A DNA stretch of 64,000 nt, from contig JBHEMX010000005.1 of assembly GCA_046262355.1 (NCBI GenBank), positions 9,479-73,478 on the forward strand, written 5' to 3'. Below are positions 25,301 to 33,065 of the stretch, one piece after another. Below the pieces are notes generated by a model. It searched no databases and had not been told where the DNA came from. It saw only the letters and a program-made list of their open reading frames with translations. The number at the start of each line of letters is the position of its first letter. Position 1 is the stretch's first letter. The DNA comes from DATADD01 sp046262355. GTDB taxonomy: Bacteria; Actinomycetota; CADDZG01; WHSQ01. The translations under genes and the position numbers were made by a program.

Positions 25301-25741
25301 CGCAAGCGCACCGACGCCGAGGTGTGGATCGCCGGGGTCAAGGTGTCGACGCAGACGCCTGCGATCCGCTCGGGCAAGCGCATCATCTTCCTGACCCTCG
25401 ACGACCTCACCGGCCCCATGGACGTCACGCTCTTCGAGCGCGTCCAGCCGCGCTGCGCCCGCACGGTCTTCCACTCGTGGCTCCTGCTGGTCAGGGGAGT
25501 CGTGCGCAAGCGCGGCGGCGCCTCCCTGGTTCACGACACCGATCCGCACAACGTCGGGCTCACCGTGGTCGCGGCTGAGGCGTTCGACCTCGCGCGCGTC
25601 TCCGCCGACGCCGCGGCCGGGTTATCGCCGGCCGAGGCGCTCCGGCGCCAACGACGCCTCCAGGCCTACGCGCTCGGCGCTTCCGCGCCCGACCCGCCGG
25701 CCCGCCTGTGGCACGCAAGCGGCGGGAGCGCCGGTCGTTAG
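22364..25741 (+). CDS. dnaE2: Error-prone DNA polymerase III alpha subunit, DnaE2/ImuC type
   Basis: 1125 residues from GTG 22364. An N-terminal PHP domain starts FVHLHCHSTWSLLDG, with LTDHDSLLG near residue 45. The C-family polymerase core has CRGSAAGSLVCYVLG near 345, catalytic Asp pair in PDIDVDVES (D383, D385) and DLIVDISLFRPGPVRSDM near 605. KSHAAAFALPTYLSSWLKTHHP is near 735, then a helix-hairpin-helix region and a C-terminal OB fold (VWIAGVKVSTQTPA). Length and context with DUF6504 and dinB favour DnaE2 over the replicative DnaE1. It performs translesion synthesis during SOS. Confidence 0.9.
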   Translation: MRVSGFVHLHCHSTWSLLDGAIPAEAIPHAAAALGYEAVALTDHDSLLGAVRFAKASSAAGVKPIFGAELTVGDGHVTVLARNRAGYANLCRLITGAHLGNARGAPSVTFDALTERAEGLFVLSGCARGEVARLAAAGALPAALAAARRWRDAIGDGYRLEVFDHRGPGDRRLRDRLVHLAAQAGVRAVASNDVHYANPEHAGTHELLHALKEIVPLSKAHALRANSELYLKDPGEMRSLFAGVPEAADETVRIAEACDFDLDLGAYHFPHVPIPAGETPTGRLARLCYEGARRRFGSVGREVEDRLQHELQLIFRMGFATYFLLVAEIVDHVRRVLGIRCACRGSAAGSLVCYVLGISDVDPVRYDLLFERFMNSRRDELPDIDVDVESHRREEVLEHILRTYGAEQTAVCCMVDTFRARLAIREVGKALGLPADEIDVVAKAFPRVAARDIPAALEHLPELRDSNLSSGRLRLLFDLCGEIDGFPRHLALHPSGVILSSPDLAERVPMQESFQGFTMLQADKDDVTELGLVKLDVLGVRMLSAMSHALREIEEDVDLDEVARDDDATFKLIRTSRTLGCFQIESPGQRELIARLQPHRFEDLIVDISLFRPGPVRSDMVTPYLDRRHGFADVSYPHPSLRPILAETHGVIVFHEQVIRVIAAVTGCSLDDADYVRRHLDRVADEVEAGGGDAPQATAGVEAWFKSAGRANGLTQQQVAAVWREVSSFAAFGFCKSHAAAFALPTYLSSWLKTHHPAEFFAGLLTHDPGMYPLRLIVADARRFGVPILPLDVNRSDAVYRVEVTGSSVEGADPPRALGGPQRPAGVRLALSAVRDISESEIATLLAARRARPFSSLEDLWRRAEPSRPVLENLVHVGALDSIAGDRSRRELLWRAVDVATRAGTRPVGASRAQAGAAQLSLDLDEHVAQSLPELPPYTTLEETEAELAISGIDSRRHLMDLYRPLLADLGCTAAEDLARKRTDAEVWIAGVKVSTQTPAIRSGKRIIFLTLDDLTGPMDVTLFERVQPRCARTVFHSWLLLVRGVVRKRGGASLVHDTDPHNVGLTVVAAEAFDLARVSADAAAGLSPAEALRRQRRLQAYALGASAPDPPARLWHASGGSAGR

Positions 25742-25771
25742 GCGGTCGCGCCGGCCTTACGCTTCGGGCTC

Positions 25772-26953
25772 ATGGCGACGGAGCCGCGTGTGAGCGAGCC
25801 GATCCTCCACGTCGACATGGACGCGTTCTACGCCTCGGTCGAGACGATCAAGCAGCCCTCGCTCCGGGGTGAGCCCGTCATCGTCGGCGGCCGGGGGGGG
25901 CGCGGGGTTGTGACGTCGGCGTCGTACGAGGCGCGCGCCTTCGGGGTCACGTCGGCGATGCCGATCGTGACGGCGCGCCGCCTGTGCCCCCACGCGACCT
26001 TCCTCCCGAACGACTTCCACTCCTATTCCGACTTCTCCCAGCGCATCCGCGAGGTGTTCCTGTCCTTCACGCCGTGGGTCGAGCCGCTGTCGCTCGACGA
26101 GGCGTTCCTCGACGTGTCCGGTTCGGCGCGTCTGTTCGGCGCGCCGGTCGTGATCGCGCGGCAGATCAAGGCCGCGATCGCAACGCTTGGGCTCGCCTGC
26201 ACCGTGGGCGTTGCGCCGAACAAGTTCCTCGCCAAGGTTGCTTCGGCGCGGGCCAAGCCCGACGGCCTCCTGCTCGTCCCCGAGACCGGCGTGGAGCCCT
26301 TCCTCCATCCGCTTCCCGTCACGGCGCTGTGGGGGGTCGGAGGGCAGACCGCCGGGATCCTCCACAGGCTCGGCCTCAAGAGCGTGGGCGACCTCGCCAA
26401 GATCTCACGCCGGACCCTCGAACGAGCTCTCGGCGATGCTCTCGGAGCCCACCTGTTCGAGCTCGCGCGCGGGAGCGACGCTCGCCCGGTCAAGCCCTAC
26501 GAGGCGCCGAGGTCGATCGGGTGCGAGAACACCTTCGCCCACGACCTCGATGCCACGGAGGGGATCCTGCGCGAGGTCTTGCGCCTCTCGGATCGCGTCG
26601 CGGGGCGACTCCGGGCGAAGGGGCTGTGCGGGCGAACGGTGACGCTCAAGGTGCGCTTCTCGAACTTCAAGACCATCACGCGCTCGACGACGCTCGCCGA
26701 GGAGGTCGACTCCGCTCCCGAGCTCTACGACGTGGCACGAGCGCTGTACCTCAAGCTCGGCTCGGACAAGGTCCGGATCAGGTTGCTCGGGGTCGGCGTG
26801 AGCGCCCTCACGCCGGGCCCGCCGCGCCGTCAGATGAACCTGCTCGCGACTCAACCTCGCCTCGACGCTGCAGCGGCCGCGGTCGATTCGATCCGCGAGC
26901 GTTTCGGGGATGGGGCCGTGACCCCGGCCACACTTCTAGACGCCTCTGAGTGA
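25772..26953 (+). CDS. dinB: Y-family DNA polymerase IV
   Basis: 393 residues from ATG 25772. Catalytic acids are present in LHVDMDAFYASVE (D15) and PLSLDEAFLDV (D109, E110). Also visible are RLCPHATFLP, the HhH region LWGVGGQTAGILHRLGLKSV, and a little-finger domain. QMNLL near residue 357 is a plausible beta-clamp-binding motif. It lies 30 bp after dnaE2 in the same direction. Unlike the classical mutasome partner ImuB, which has lost its catalytic residues, this polymerase looks active. Confidence 0.93.
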   Translation: MATEPRVSEPILHVDMDAFYASVETIKQPSLRGEPVIVGGRGGRGVVTSASYEARAFGVTSAMPIVTARRLCPHATFLPNDFHSYSDFSQRIREVFLSFTPWVEPLSLDEAFLDVSGSARLFGAPVVIARQIKAAIATLGLACTVGVAPNKFLAKVASARAKPDGLLLVPETGVEPFLHPLPVTALWGVGGQTAGILHRLGLKSVGDLAKISRRTLERALGDALGAHLFELARGSDARPVKPYEAPRSIGCENTFAHDLDATEGILREVLRLSDRVAGRLRAKGLCGRTVTLKVRFSNFKTITRSTTLAEEVDSAPELYDVARALYLKLGSDKVRIRLLGVGVSALTPGPPRRQMNLLATQPRLDAAAAAVDSIRERFGDGAVTPATLLDASE

Positions 26954-27018
26954 TAGAGAATGTGGAGGATCGGTCGGACGAAGTTGGCCACGTTTCCCGT
27001 GCACCTCTATAGAATCGG

Positions 27019-27381
27019 GTGACCGTGCCCCTTTCGGAACGCGAGCAGAAGATCCTCGAGGAGATCGAAAGGGACCTCTATCGGGAGGACCCAACGTTCG
27101 CGCGCGACGTGCGCCGCACGCGACCGGGTCTTCCCAAGGCCTCTCGCACGAGACTCGGCGCCATTCTGTTCCTTGCCGGCTTCTGCATGCTGTTCGCCTT
27201 CTTCGCGAATCGGTGGCTCGTTCTCGGCGTCGTCGCGTTCGGCGCGATGGTCGGCGGCGTCGTGCTGATGGCCGGTTCCGTGCGAGAGCTCACCACCAAG
27301 CAACATCCGCCACGTGAGCGACTCGGCCAAGCTCTTCGCACCTTGGAAGAGCGCATCCGCGGACGTTACAAAAGGGACTGA
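27019..27381 (+). CDS. DUF3040 family membrane protein
   Basis: 120 residues from GTG 27019. It begins PLSEREQKILEEIERDLYRE, the DUF3040 signature, followed by two membrane helices (LGAILFLAGFCMLFAFFANR and LVLGVVAFGAMVGGVVLMAG). DUF3040 is largely restricted to Actinobacteria, which supports the taxonomic reading. Function unknown. Intergenic 27382-27479 contains the promoter region of the next gene. Confidence 0.88.
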   Translation: MTVPLSEREQKILEEIERDLYREDPTFARDVRRTRPGLPKASRTRLGAILFLAGFCMLFAFFANRWLVLGVVAFGAMVGGVVLMAGSVRELTTKQHPPRERLGQALRTLEERIRGRYKRD

Positions 27382-27479
27382 AGGAAAACTTTCTTCGCGT
27401 CTTTCGTAGGTTTGTCCTAGAGCCCTTGCCGCGTCGTTGCGCGGCGCGCTAGATTCCAGTTTGCCGCGGGAGGCGGCCC

Positions 27480-28103
27480 GTGATCCTTGACGCCGGTTTC
27501 CGGCCAAAGGCTTCGGGTCGGGCGGAGTCTTATGTCTTTGGGGAAGTTGCGCTTCGACCGGCGGGAGGTTCGCGCGCTCTTATGGAGGGGTTCTCTGCAG
27601 AACAGGCATCCCGTTTCACCGGATGTACGTCGCACCAACTGCGTTACTGGGACCGCATAGCGCTCGTCAAGCCGAGCGTGCAATCAACCGGCGGCCGACC
27701 GGGGGTTCGCCGCCTCTACTCGTTCCGAGATCTCATCGCGTTGCGTGTGATCAAGTCGTTGCTGGATGGAGGCATGAGCCTTCAGCGCGTGAGAAGAGCG
27801 ATAGAGTTCCTCCGCAAGAAGGCGGGTCTGGACGAGCACCTGTCCGAGCTCAAGCTCGTGACCGACGGCAAGAGCATCTTCAAGATCTGTCGCAGCGACG
27901 GCGAGCTCCTCGACGCGCTCAAGGAGGGGCAGATGGCGTTCTTCCTCGCGATCGACGACATCGCCCGGACCGTCGACGCGCGCGTCACGCAGTACCTCTA
28001 CGACCGCGATGAGTTCATCGCTGCGCTTCGAGAAGTGGGTTCGAGCCTCGAGCGTGAGCTGACCGAGAGTGAGAGTCCCCCCGCTCTGCGCGCGCTCAAC
28101 TAG
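27480..28103 (+). CDS. MerR-family transcriptional regulator
   Basis: 207 residues from GTG 27480, chosen because GGGAGG (27468-27473) sits 6 bases upstream; ATG 27582 is an alternative with weaker spacing. The MerR HTH reads FSAEQASRFTGCTSHQLRYW, and VRRLYSFRDLIALRVIKSLL, GMSLQRVRRAIEFL follow. No metal-binding Cys pattern follows. The C-terminal domain (DGKSIFKICRSDGELLDALK, AIDDIARTVDARV) resembles MerR-type regulators of unknown signal in Actinobacteria. The stop codon lies in a 19 bp tandem duplication. Confidence 0.88.
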   Translation: MILDAGFRPKASGRAESYVFGEVALRPAGGSRALMEGFSAEQASRFTGCTSHQLRYWDRIALVKPSVQSTGGRPGVRRLYSFRDLIALRVIKSLLDGGMSLQRVRRAIEFLRKKAGLDEHLSELKLVTDGKSIFKICRSDGELLDALKEGQMAFFLAIDDIARTVDARVTQYLYDRDEFIAALREVGSSLERELTESESPPALRALN

Positions 28104-28127
28104 GCGCAGCGCGCTCAGCCAGGCGCA
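28090..28127. repeat. 19 bp tandem duplication spanning two convergent stop codons
   Basis: Units GCGCGCTCAACTAGGCGCA (28090-28108) and GCGCGCTCAGCCAGGCGCA (28109-28127). The first contains the TAG of the merR gene; the second contains the TGA (as TCA) of the convergent transglutaminase gene. The two units differ at two adjacent positions and a third nearby. Confidence 0.85.
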
Positions 28128-30436
28128 GCGCCCCCCGCGGCGATCGCGGGCAGCGGGCGCTCGGTCCGCGCCGCGTCCCGCCTAGGCACGAGGCTCGCCG
28201 GCGAGAACAGAAGCTGCGCGCGCTGCCACCACGAGGCGCTCGCCCACAACGCCCCTCTGAGCCGTCCGGCCAGTCGCCTCGCCTCGACCGCCTGGGACCG
28301 GGACGGTTCGCGGGCGCCGTACTCGGCCTCCTCGAAGAGCTGCGCCAGCTCGAGTACGACCCGCCGTGGCGCGCGCTCCGCGCGCGCCACCCTGGCGGCG
28401 TAGGCGGCGGCCGACTCGGATGCCCGGCGTGCCCCGAACAGCTCGCGCGCGTCGCCCTCGAACTGCGTGAAGGCAGCGATCGTGGTCCCAGACGTCGTGG
28501 CGGCGCGCAGGTAGCGCCGGCGCATCCTCCACTCCTTGAGCAGCGGGACCGCCACGAGGAACGCGAGCACGGCGATGATCGTCGCGCGCGCGATGCGGTC
28601 GAACGCCTTCGCCCACGCGGGATCGCGCAGCAATCCACCCCCGTCCTGCGCCGATCGTCCGCTCAGCAGCCGATCCTCTCCGACGCCCTCGCGGCCGGCC
28701 AGCCGGTTGGACAGGATCCCGTCTCCGCCCGCAGGGTTGCCCTGGGACGGGCCGCCGACACCGCCGCTTCCCGCGACCGCGGGGGAGGTGTAGATGGGCT
28801 CGGTCGCGTCGGCGCGCGGCGTGGGCTCGAATGGCACCCACCCGAAGTCGTCGAAGTAGATCTCGGGCCACGCGTGCGCGTGACGGCCGGTGACTATGAG
28901 GTCGCCCGTGTTGTTCGGGTCGGGCGTGCCGGCAAGGAACCCGACCGAGACGCGCGCCGGGTAGCCCTGGCTGCGGGCAAGCACGGCGAAGGCCGTGGCG
29001 AACTGCTGGCAGTAGCCCGTCCGGGTCCTGGTCAGGAACTCGGTCAGGTAGTCGGCGGAGTCCTCGGGCTCGACGTCCGTAGAGTAGGTGAAGCGCCTGA
29101 GTCTCTCCTGGATCGCCACGAGCTTCTCGAACGGAGTCTCCCATCCTTCCGTCCACCGCTCGACGAGCTCGTAGACGTCACGAGAGAGATCGTTGGGAAG
29201 CTCCCTGAACGCAGCGCCCGGGTCGCCCACCGAAGCGTCCTTGAGGGCGCCGTAGGTGGCATCCGGAACGACCGACTCGACGGTGTAGGTGAGCCCCTGC
29301 TCGAGCCCGCCCCCGAGCCTCAGCGCCCCCGTGCCGCGATCGACGGAGAGGTCGTTCTCCGAGCGGCCCACCGCCTCGTCGAGGTCCACGGTCGCGGGCT
29401 GGACCGCGGCCGGCAGCAGCTCGTCCCGCAGCCCGGTGATCGTGAAGCGCTGGGTCACCGTGGAGAAGCGTGACGGCAAGCGGTCGTAGGCAGGCACGTC
29501 GCCGTTCACGAGCGCCTCGAGGCTCGGCTCGGAGGGCGTCCAGTCCTCGCCGTCGAAGTCGGCCAGGGACGTGAGCCTCCACAGGGCGCGCGACTCGGCC
29601 TCGACGGTGAAGAGCTCGCGATCCGACTGTTCCACCAACGTGGGCGCGAGCGACACGAGGAGGTCTATGCGACCGGCCCCGCCGAGACCGTCCCCGATGC
29701 CGGTGCCCGTGCGCCATGCGAGCAGTCCGTCGTCGAGCGCCGGCAGCAGGAGCGGAGCGATCACGGCGGCGGCGAGGCAGGTCCCGCCCATGCGGCGGGC
29801 CACGGCTCCGGTCACGGATCCCGGCTCCTCCGCGTGGTGGGCCCAGGGAGAGACCCATCGTCCCCACGAGCGCAGGCGGTGAGAGCTCTCGAGGCCCCAG
29901 AAGGTCAGCAGGGCCGCGAGGAAGAGCAGGACCGAGAGCGTCGCCGCGCGGTCGTTGCCGACCACGAGCACTAGCGACATGAGCCCGATCGGCCCGGCGC
30001 TTGCGAGCAGTGGGCGCCGCCATCTGAACGCCCCGAGCTCGGCAACCGTCGCGGCGAGCCACATCCCGGCGACGATCATGACGACGTAACCGGTGCGCGG
30101 CGGGATCGGCGCGAAGTCGACCTGGCTCAGCTCCCGGGCGCGCACCACGGACCGGAGCACCCGGACGATCGCGGCCTGCGTCGGCAGACCGAAGAAGAGG
30201 TGACGCCCCGCGAAAACGACCGCGAGGTACCACAGCAGCGCGGCGCTCGACGCAACGAGGGTGAGAGCGGTGTTGACCCCCAGCCTGCGCGCGCCGAGCG
30301 CGATCGCAGTCGCGATCGTCGCGGCGAGGAAGGCGGGGCCGAAGAACGCGCCGCCCTGGAACAGCTGGATGAACGCCAGCAACGTCGCCAGCAGCAGCCC
30401 CGCGAGCGCTAGATGAGCTCTGGTCTCCGACCCCAC
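28115..30436 (-). CDS. Transglutaminase-like membrane protein (TgpA/DUF3488 type)
   Basis: 773 residues from GTG 30436, with AGGAGG directly upstream; the start lies 28 bases inside the end of the DUF58 gene. Six or so N-terminal membrane helices (residues 1-190) are followed by an extracytoplasmic part. The transglutaminase core has Cys476 in TGYCQQFATAF, His521 in GRHAHAWPEIYF, and WVPFEPTP where Glu replaces the usual Asp, as in TgpA. One further helix near residue 640 (IIAVLAFLVAVPLLKEW) precedes a DUF4129-like tail. The moxR/DUF58/TgpA operon is common and may concern cell envelope peptide metabolism; substrate unknown. Confidence 0.9.
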   Translation of the reverse strand: MGSETRAHLALAGLLLATLLAFIQLFQGGAFFGPAFLAATIATAIALGARRLGVNTALTLVASSAALLWYLAVVFAGRHLFFGLPTQAAIVRVLRSVVRARELSQVDFAPIPPRTGYVVMIVAGMWLAATVAELGAFRWRRPLLASAGPIGLMSLVLVVGNDRAATLSVLLFLAALLTFWGLESSHRLRSWGRWVSPWAHHAEEPGSVTGAVARRMGGTCLAAAVIAPLLLPALDDGLLAWRTGTGIGDGLGGAGRIDLLVSLAPTLVEQSDRELFTVEAESRALWRLTSLADFDGEDWTPSEPSLEALVNGDVPAYDRLPSRFSTVTQRFTITGLRDELLPAAVQPATVDLDEAVGRSENDLSVDRGTGALRLGGGLEQGLTYTVESVVPDATYGALKDASVGDPGAAFRELPNDLSRDVYELVERWTEGWETPFEKLVAIQERLRRFTYSTDVEPEDSADYLTEFLTRTRTGYCQQFATAFAVLARSQGYPARVSVGFLAGTPDPNNTGDLIVTGRHAHAWPEIYFDDFGWVPFEPTPRADATEPIYTSPAVAGSGGVGGPSQGNPAGGDGILSNRLAGREGVGEDRLLSGRSAQDGGGLLRDPAWAKAFDRIARATIIAVLAFLVAVPLLKEWRMRRRYLRAATTSGTTIAAFTQFEGDARELFGARRASESAAAYAARVARAERAPRRVVLELAQLFEEAEYGAREPSRSQAVEARRLAGRLRGALWASASWWQRAQLLFSPASLVPRRDAARTERPLPAIAAGGAAPG

Positions 30437-31692
30437 GTCGCCTCCTGTGACCTCACCGGCGCGAGCCCGGCCCAGGCCACCCCGAGCGGGTCCTCCGGCC
30501 CCAGCGTGGCCGCGCGCACGCCCGATCTGATGAGCAGGCGAAGTGCCTCCATCAGCTGTCTCTCGCCCTCCCAGCGCGTCTTCGTGGACTGGGACGAGAA
30601 CCTGTGTGCCGGGAAGGAGACCACCGAGAGCTCGCGGAAGCGCCGCCGGCAGCGCGTGATCGCGACCGCAGCGCGCGCGTTCAGCGTTCCGCTCACGACT
30701 ACCAGGGAGGCCTCTCCCACGCCCCCCGTCTCCAGCTCCGTGAGCCGCGCCACGAAGGCGTCCGCGCCCCCGTCGCGCACCGCCGGCAGCGTCGCAAGCC
30801 AGTCGAGGCAGCGGCTCCAATGCTCGGTTCGCTTGCCGCTGGGGAGGCCCGGGTCGTGTGCACCGGCGAGGCGGTAGCCGTAGCCCGAGCGCTGATAGAG
30901 GTCGACGAGCGAGGCGGCCGCCTCCACGGCGCGCTCGAACGACGAGTGATCACCGAAGCCATCGTGCGCATCGAGACGGTCGTCGAGCACTATCGTCGCG
31001 CGCGTCTGCCACGGCGTCTCCTCCTGGCGGATCATGTAGCGTCCCCGCTTGGCGGTCGAGGGCCAGTGGATCTTACGAAGGTCGTCGCCGGGGGCGTACT
31101 CGCGCAAGGTGTAGAAGTCCTCGCCGCGAGCGCCGGTCGGCTGGCGCAGGGTCGACAGCGACAGGCTGCGTCGATCGCCGGTATCGCGGGGCAAGGCCAA
31201 CGGCTCGATGCGCGGGTGCACGAGGAAAGCACTCTTGTCGAGCGCCTGCGTGCTGAGCTGCGCGAGGCCGAACGGGTCCACGATCGAGATCTCCATCGGC
31301 CCGATCTCGTAACGCCCCCGGTGCTCCGCGGTGAGCTCTATCGACGCCTCCCGATGCCCCTGGGGCTCGATGCCCCGCAGGGCGAAGCGAGCGGTGCCTC
31401 GCAGCCCCAAGGGCACGTGGTCCTCGATCAGCAACAGGGGCGCAGAACCGCTTCCGGCGTTGCGCACGTGCATCGAGACGGTCACGGGCTGACTGGGCCT
31501 GACCCGCTCGGGAGACACGCGCCGAGTGACCGCGACGTCGTGGCGTCCGAGACGCACGACGGCCACGGCGACGGCCACCAGCGTCGCGAGAGCGATCCCG
31601 AGCTGTCCGAGGGGACGCGCGCCGAAGATGCTGCCGGCGACGACCATGGCGATGCCGATGAGGGCCACGCACCACCCCCGGAGGGTCGGCAT
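30409..31692 (-). CDS. DUF58 family protein (vWA-like)
   Basis: 427 residues from ATG 31692. Two N-terminal membrane helices (GWCVALIGIAMVVAGSIFGA; LGQLGIALATLVAVAVAVV) precede a beta-rich segment. The DUF58 signature REYAPGDDLRKIHWPSTAKR is near residue 195, with a following vWA-like fold (ATIVLDDRLDAHDG). DUF58 proteins are partners of MoxR ATPases. An upstream in-frame extension to 31794 crosses the intergenic repeat and is not coding. Confidence 0.9.
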   Translation of the reverse strand: MPTLRGWCVALIGIAMVVAGSIFGARPLGQLGIALATLVAVAVAVVRLGRHDVAVTRRVSPERVRPSQPVTVSMHVRNAGSGSAPLLLIEDHVPLGLRGTARFALRGIEPQGHREASIELTAEHRGRYEIGPMEISIVDPFGLAQLSTQALDKSAFLVHPRIEPLALPRDTGDRRSLSLSTLRQPTGARGEDFYTLREYAPGDDLRKIHWPSTAKRGRYMIRQEETPWQTRATIVLDDRLDAHDGFGDHSSFERAVEAAASLVDLYQRSGYGYRLAGAHDPGLPSGKRTEHWSRCLDWLATLPAVRDGGADAFVARLTELETGGVGEASLVVVSGTLNARAAVAITRCRRRFRELSVVSFPAHRFSSQSTKTRWEGERQLMEALRLLIRSGVRAATLGPEDPLGVAWAGLAPVRSQEATWGRRPELI

Positions 31693-31737
31693 TGGCCTTA
31701 GCGCCCCGCCGCGTAGATTACCGACGCATTCGAGCGC

Positions 31738-31864
31738 CCCTGCATCCCCGATGGCTGCGTTTCGTCGCGCACGTACCCTGCGGGTACGCACCACTCCTCG
31801 CGCCTTACCCTCACCGCGCAGCGCCGCCCTGGTTGCTGACGTTACTTCCGCGCAGGAGCACTAG
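31738..31864 (+). repeat. Interspersed intergenic repeat, copy B
   Basis: About 127 bp, nearly identical to 17126-17254, including palindrome GTACCC-TGC-GGGTAC at 31773-31787. It separates moxR from DUF58 in an operon that is normally tightly packed. Its right end, ACTAG, supplies the stop codon of moxR (31861-31863). Confidence 0.85.
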
Positions 31865-32829
31865 GCTTGCTCGCGCGCCGGTATGGGCACCCGTCCGAGC
31901 AGGGCGTCGAGGACGTCTTCGACGGTTGCTCCCCGCATCTGGGCCTCGGGCGACAGCAGCAGACGGTGACCGAGCACCGGAACGGCGAGGTTCTGGATGT
32001 CGTCGGGCACGACATAGTCGCGGCCGCGACTCGCAGCTCCCGCGCGCGCCGCCCGCAGGAGGTACAGGGATGCGCGCGGGCTCGCGCCGAGGTGGATGTC
32101 GTGATGGTCGCGCGTCGCCTCGGTGAGCTCGACGATGTAGCGCTTGAGCGTCGCCGCGACGTGGACCTCGCGTGCCATCGCGATGAGCTTCGTGACGGTC
32201 TCGGCCTCGGCTACGGGCTCGAGCGCCTCCAGCGGAGAGTTCGCTCCGTGTCGCTCGAGGATCTCGAGCTCCGAGGCCCGGCTCGGGTAGCCCATGGAGA
32301 GCCGCATCATGAAGCGGTCGAGCTGCGACTCCGGGAGGGGGAAGGTGCCCTCGTGCTCGAGGGGGTTCTGGGTCGCGATGACCATGAAGGGCTCTTCCAG
32401 CGTGTGCGTCACGCCGTCGACGGTGACCTGCCGCTCCTCCATGGACTCGAGCAGGGCGGACTGCGTCTTGGGCGAGGCGCGGTTGATCTCGTCGCTCAAG
32501 CAGATGTTGGCGAACACCGCTCCCGGCTTGAAGTCGAACGCCCCGCTCCGGCGGTCCCACACCGTGACCCCGGTGACGTCGGTAGGAAGAAGGTCGGGGG
32601 TGAACTGGATACGGCTCCAGGTGCAGTCGATGGAGCGTGCCAGCGACTTGGCGAGCATGGTCTTGCCCACCCCGGGGACGTCCTCGAGCAGCACGTGACC
32701 CTCCGCCACGAGGGCGACGAGCGTGAGCCTGATGACCTCACCCTTGCCCTGGATCGTGCGCTCGACGTTGGCGGCGATGCTCTCGAAGGCGGGTTGGAAC
32801 CCCGAAGGTCCCTCGGCGCTGTGGCTCAT
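31861..32829 (-). CDS. MoxR-family AAA+ ATPase
   Basis: 322 residues from ATG 32829. Walker A VPGVGKTMLAKSLA is near residue 50, Walker B in NICLSDEINRASPKTQSALL near 112, sensor-1 VIATQNPLEHEGTFPLPESQ near 148, then LDRFMMRLSMGYP and the lid domain. MoxR ATPases act as chaperones for vWA/DUF58 partners. First gene of the minus-strand moxR/DUF58/transglutaminase set. Intergenic 32830-33065 is a divergent promoter region toward the peptide-binding protein; I see no clear hexamers in it. Confidence 0.93.
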   Translation of the reverse strand: MSHSAEGPSGFQPAFESIAANVERTIQGKGEVIRLTLVALVAEGHVLLEDVPGVGKTMLAKSLARSIDCTWSRIQFTPDLLPTDVTGVTVWDRRSGAFDFKPGAVFANICLSDEINRASPKTQSALLESMEERQVTVDGVTHTLEEPFMVIATQNPLEHEGTFPLPESQLDRFMMRLSMGYPSRASELEILERHGANSPLEALEPVAEAETVTKLIAMAREVHVAATLKRYIVELTEATRDHHDIHLGASPRASLYLLRAARAGAASRGRDYVVPDDIQNLAVPVLGHRLLLSPEAQMRGATVEDVLDALLGRVPIPAREQA

Positions 32830-33065
32830 CTTATGGTCGTCTCCCCCGCTGGGACCGTCTCGTCGCAACTCCGGAAGGTAAGGCGTAGAAAAGCCTGGAA
32901 AAGCGAGCCCAATGTAGCAGCGCGCGCCGCCTATCCGACCTTTGGACCGTCTCCATGTTCGCACGCCGGAGCCGCACTACACCACTAGTAGGTTGCCTCC
33001 CGAGAGACATATACTGCGTGCAGTTCGGTCCGGTTCCTGGGCCTCGTTCACACTGGGGGAAACAC

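Noticed and set aside
31693..31794. N-terminal extension of the DUF58 protein
   Set aside because: The extension is Arg-rich, crosses the interspersed repeat, and the protein starting at ATG 31692 already has the full membrane anchor.
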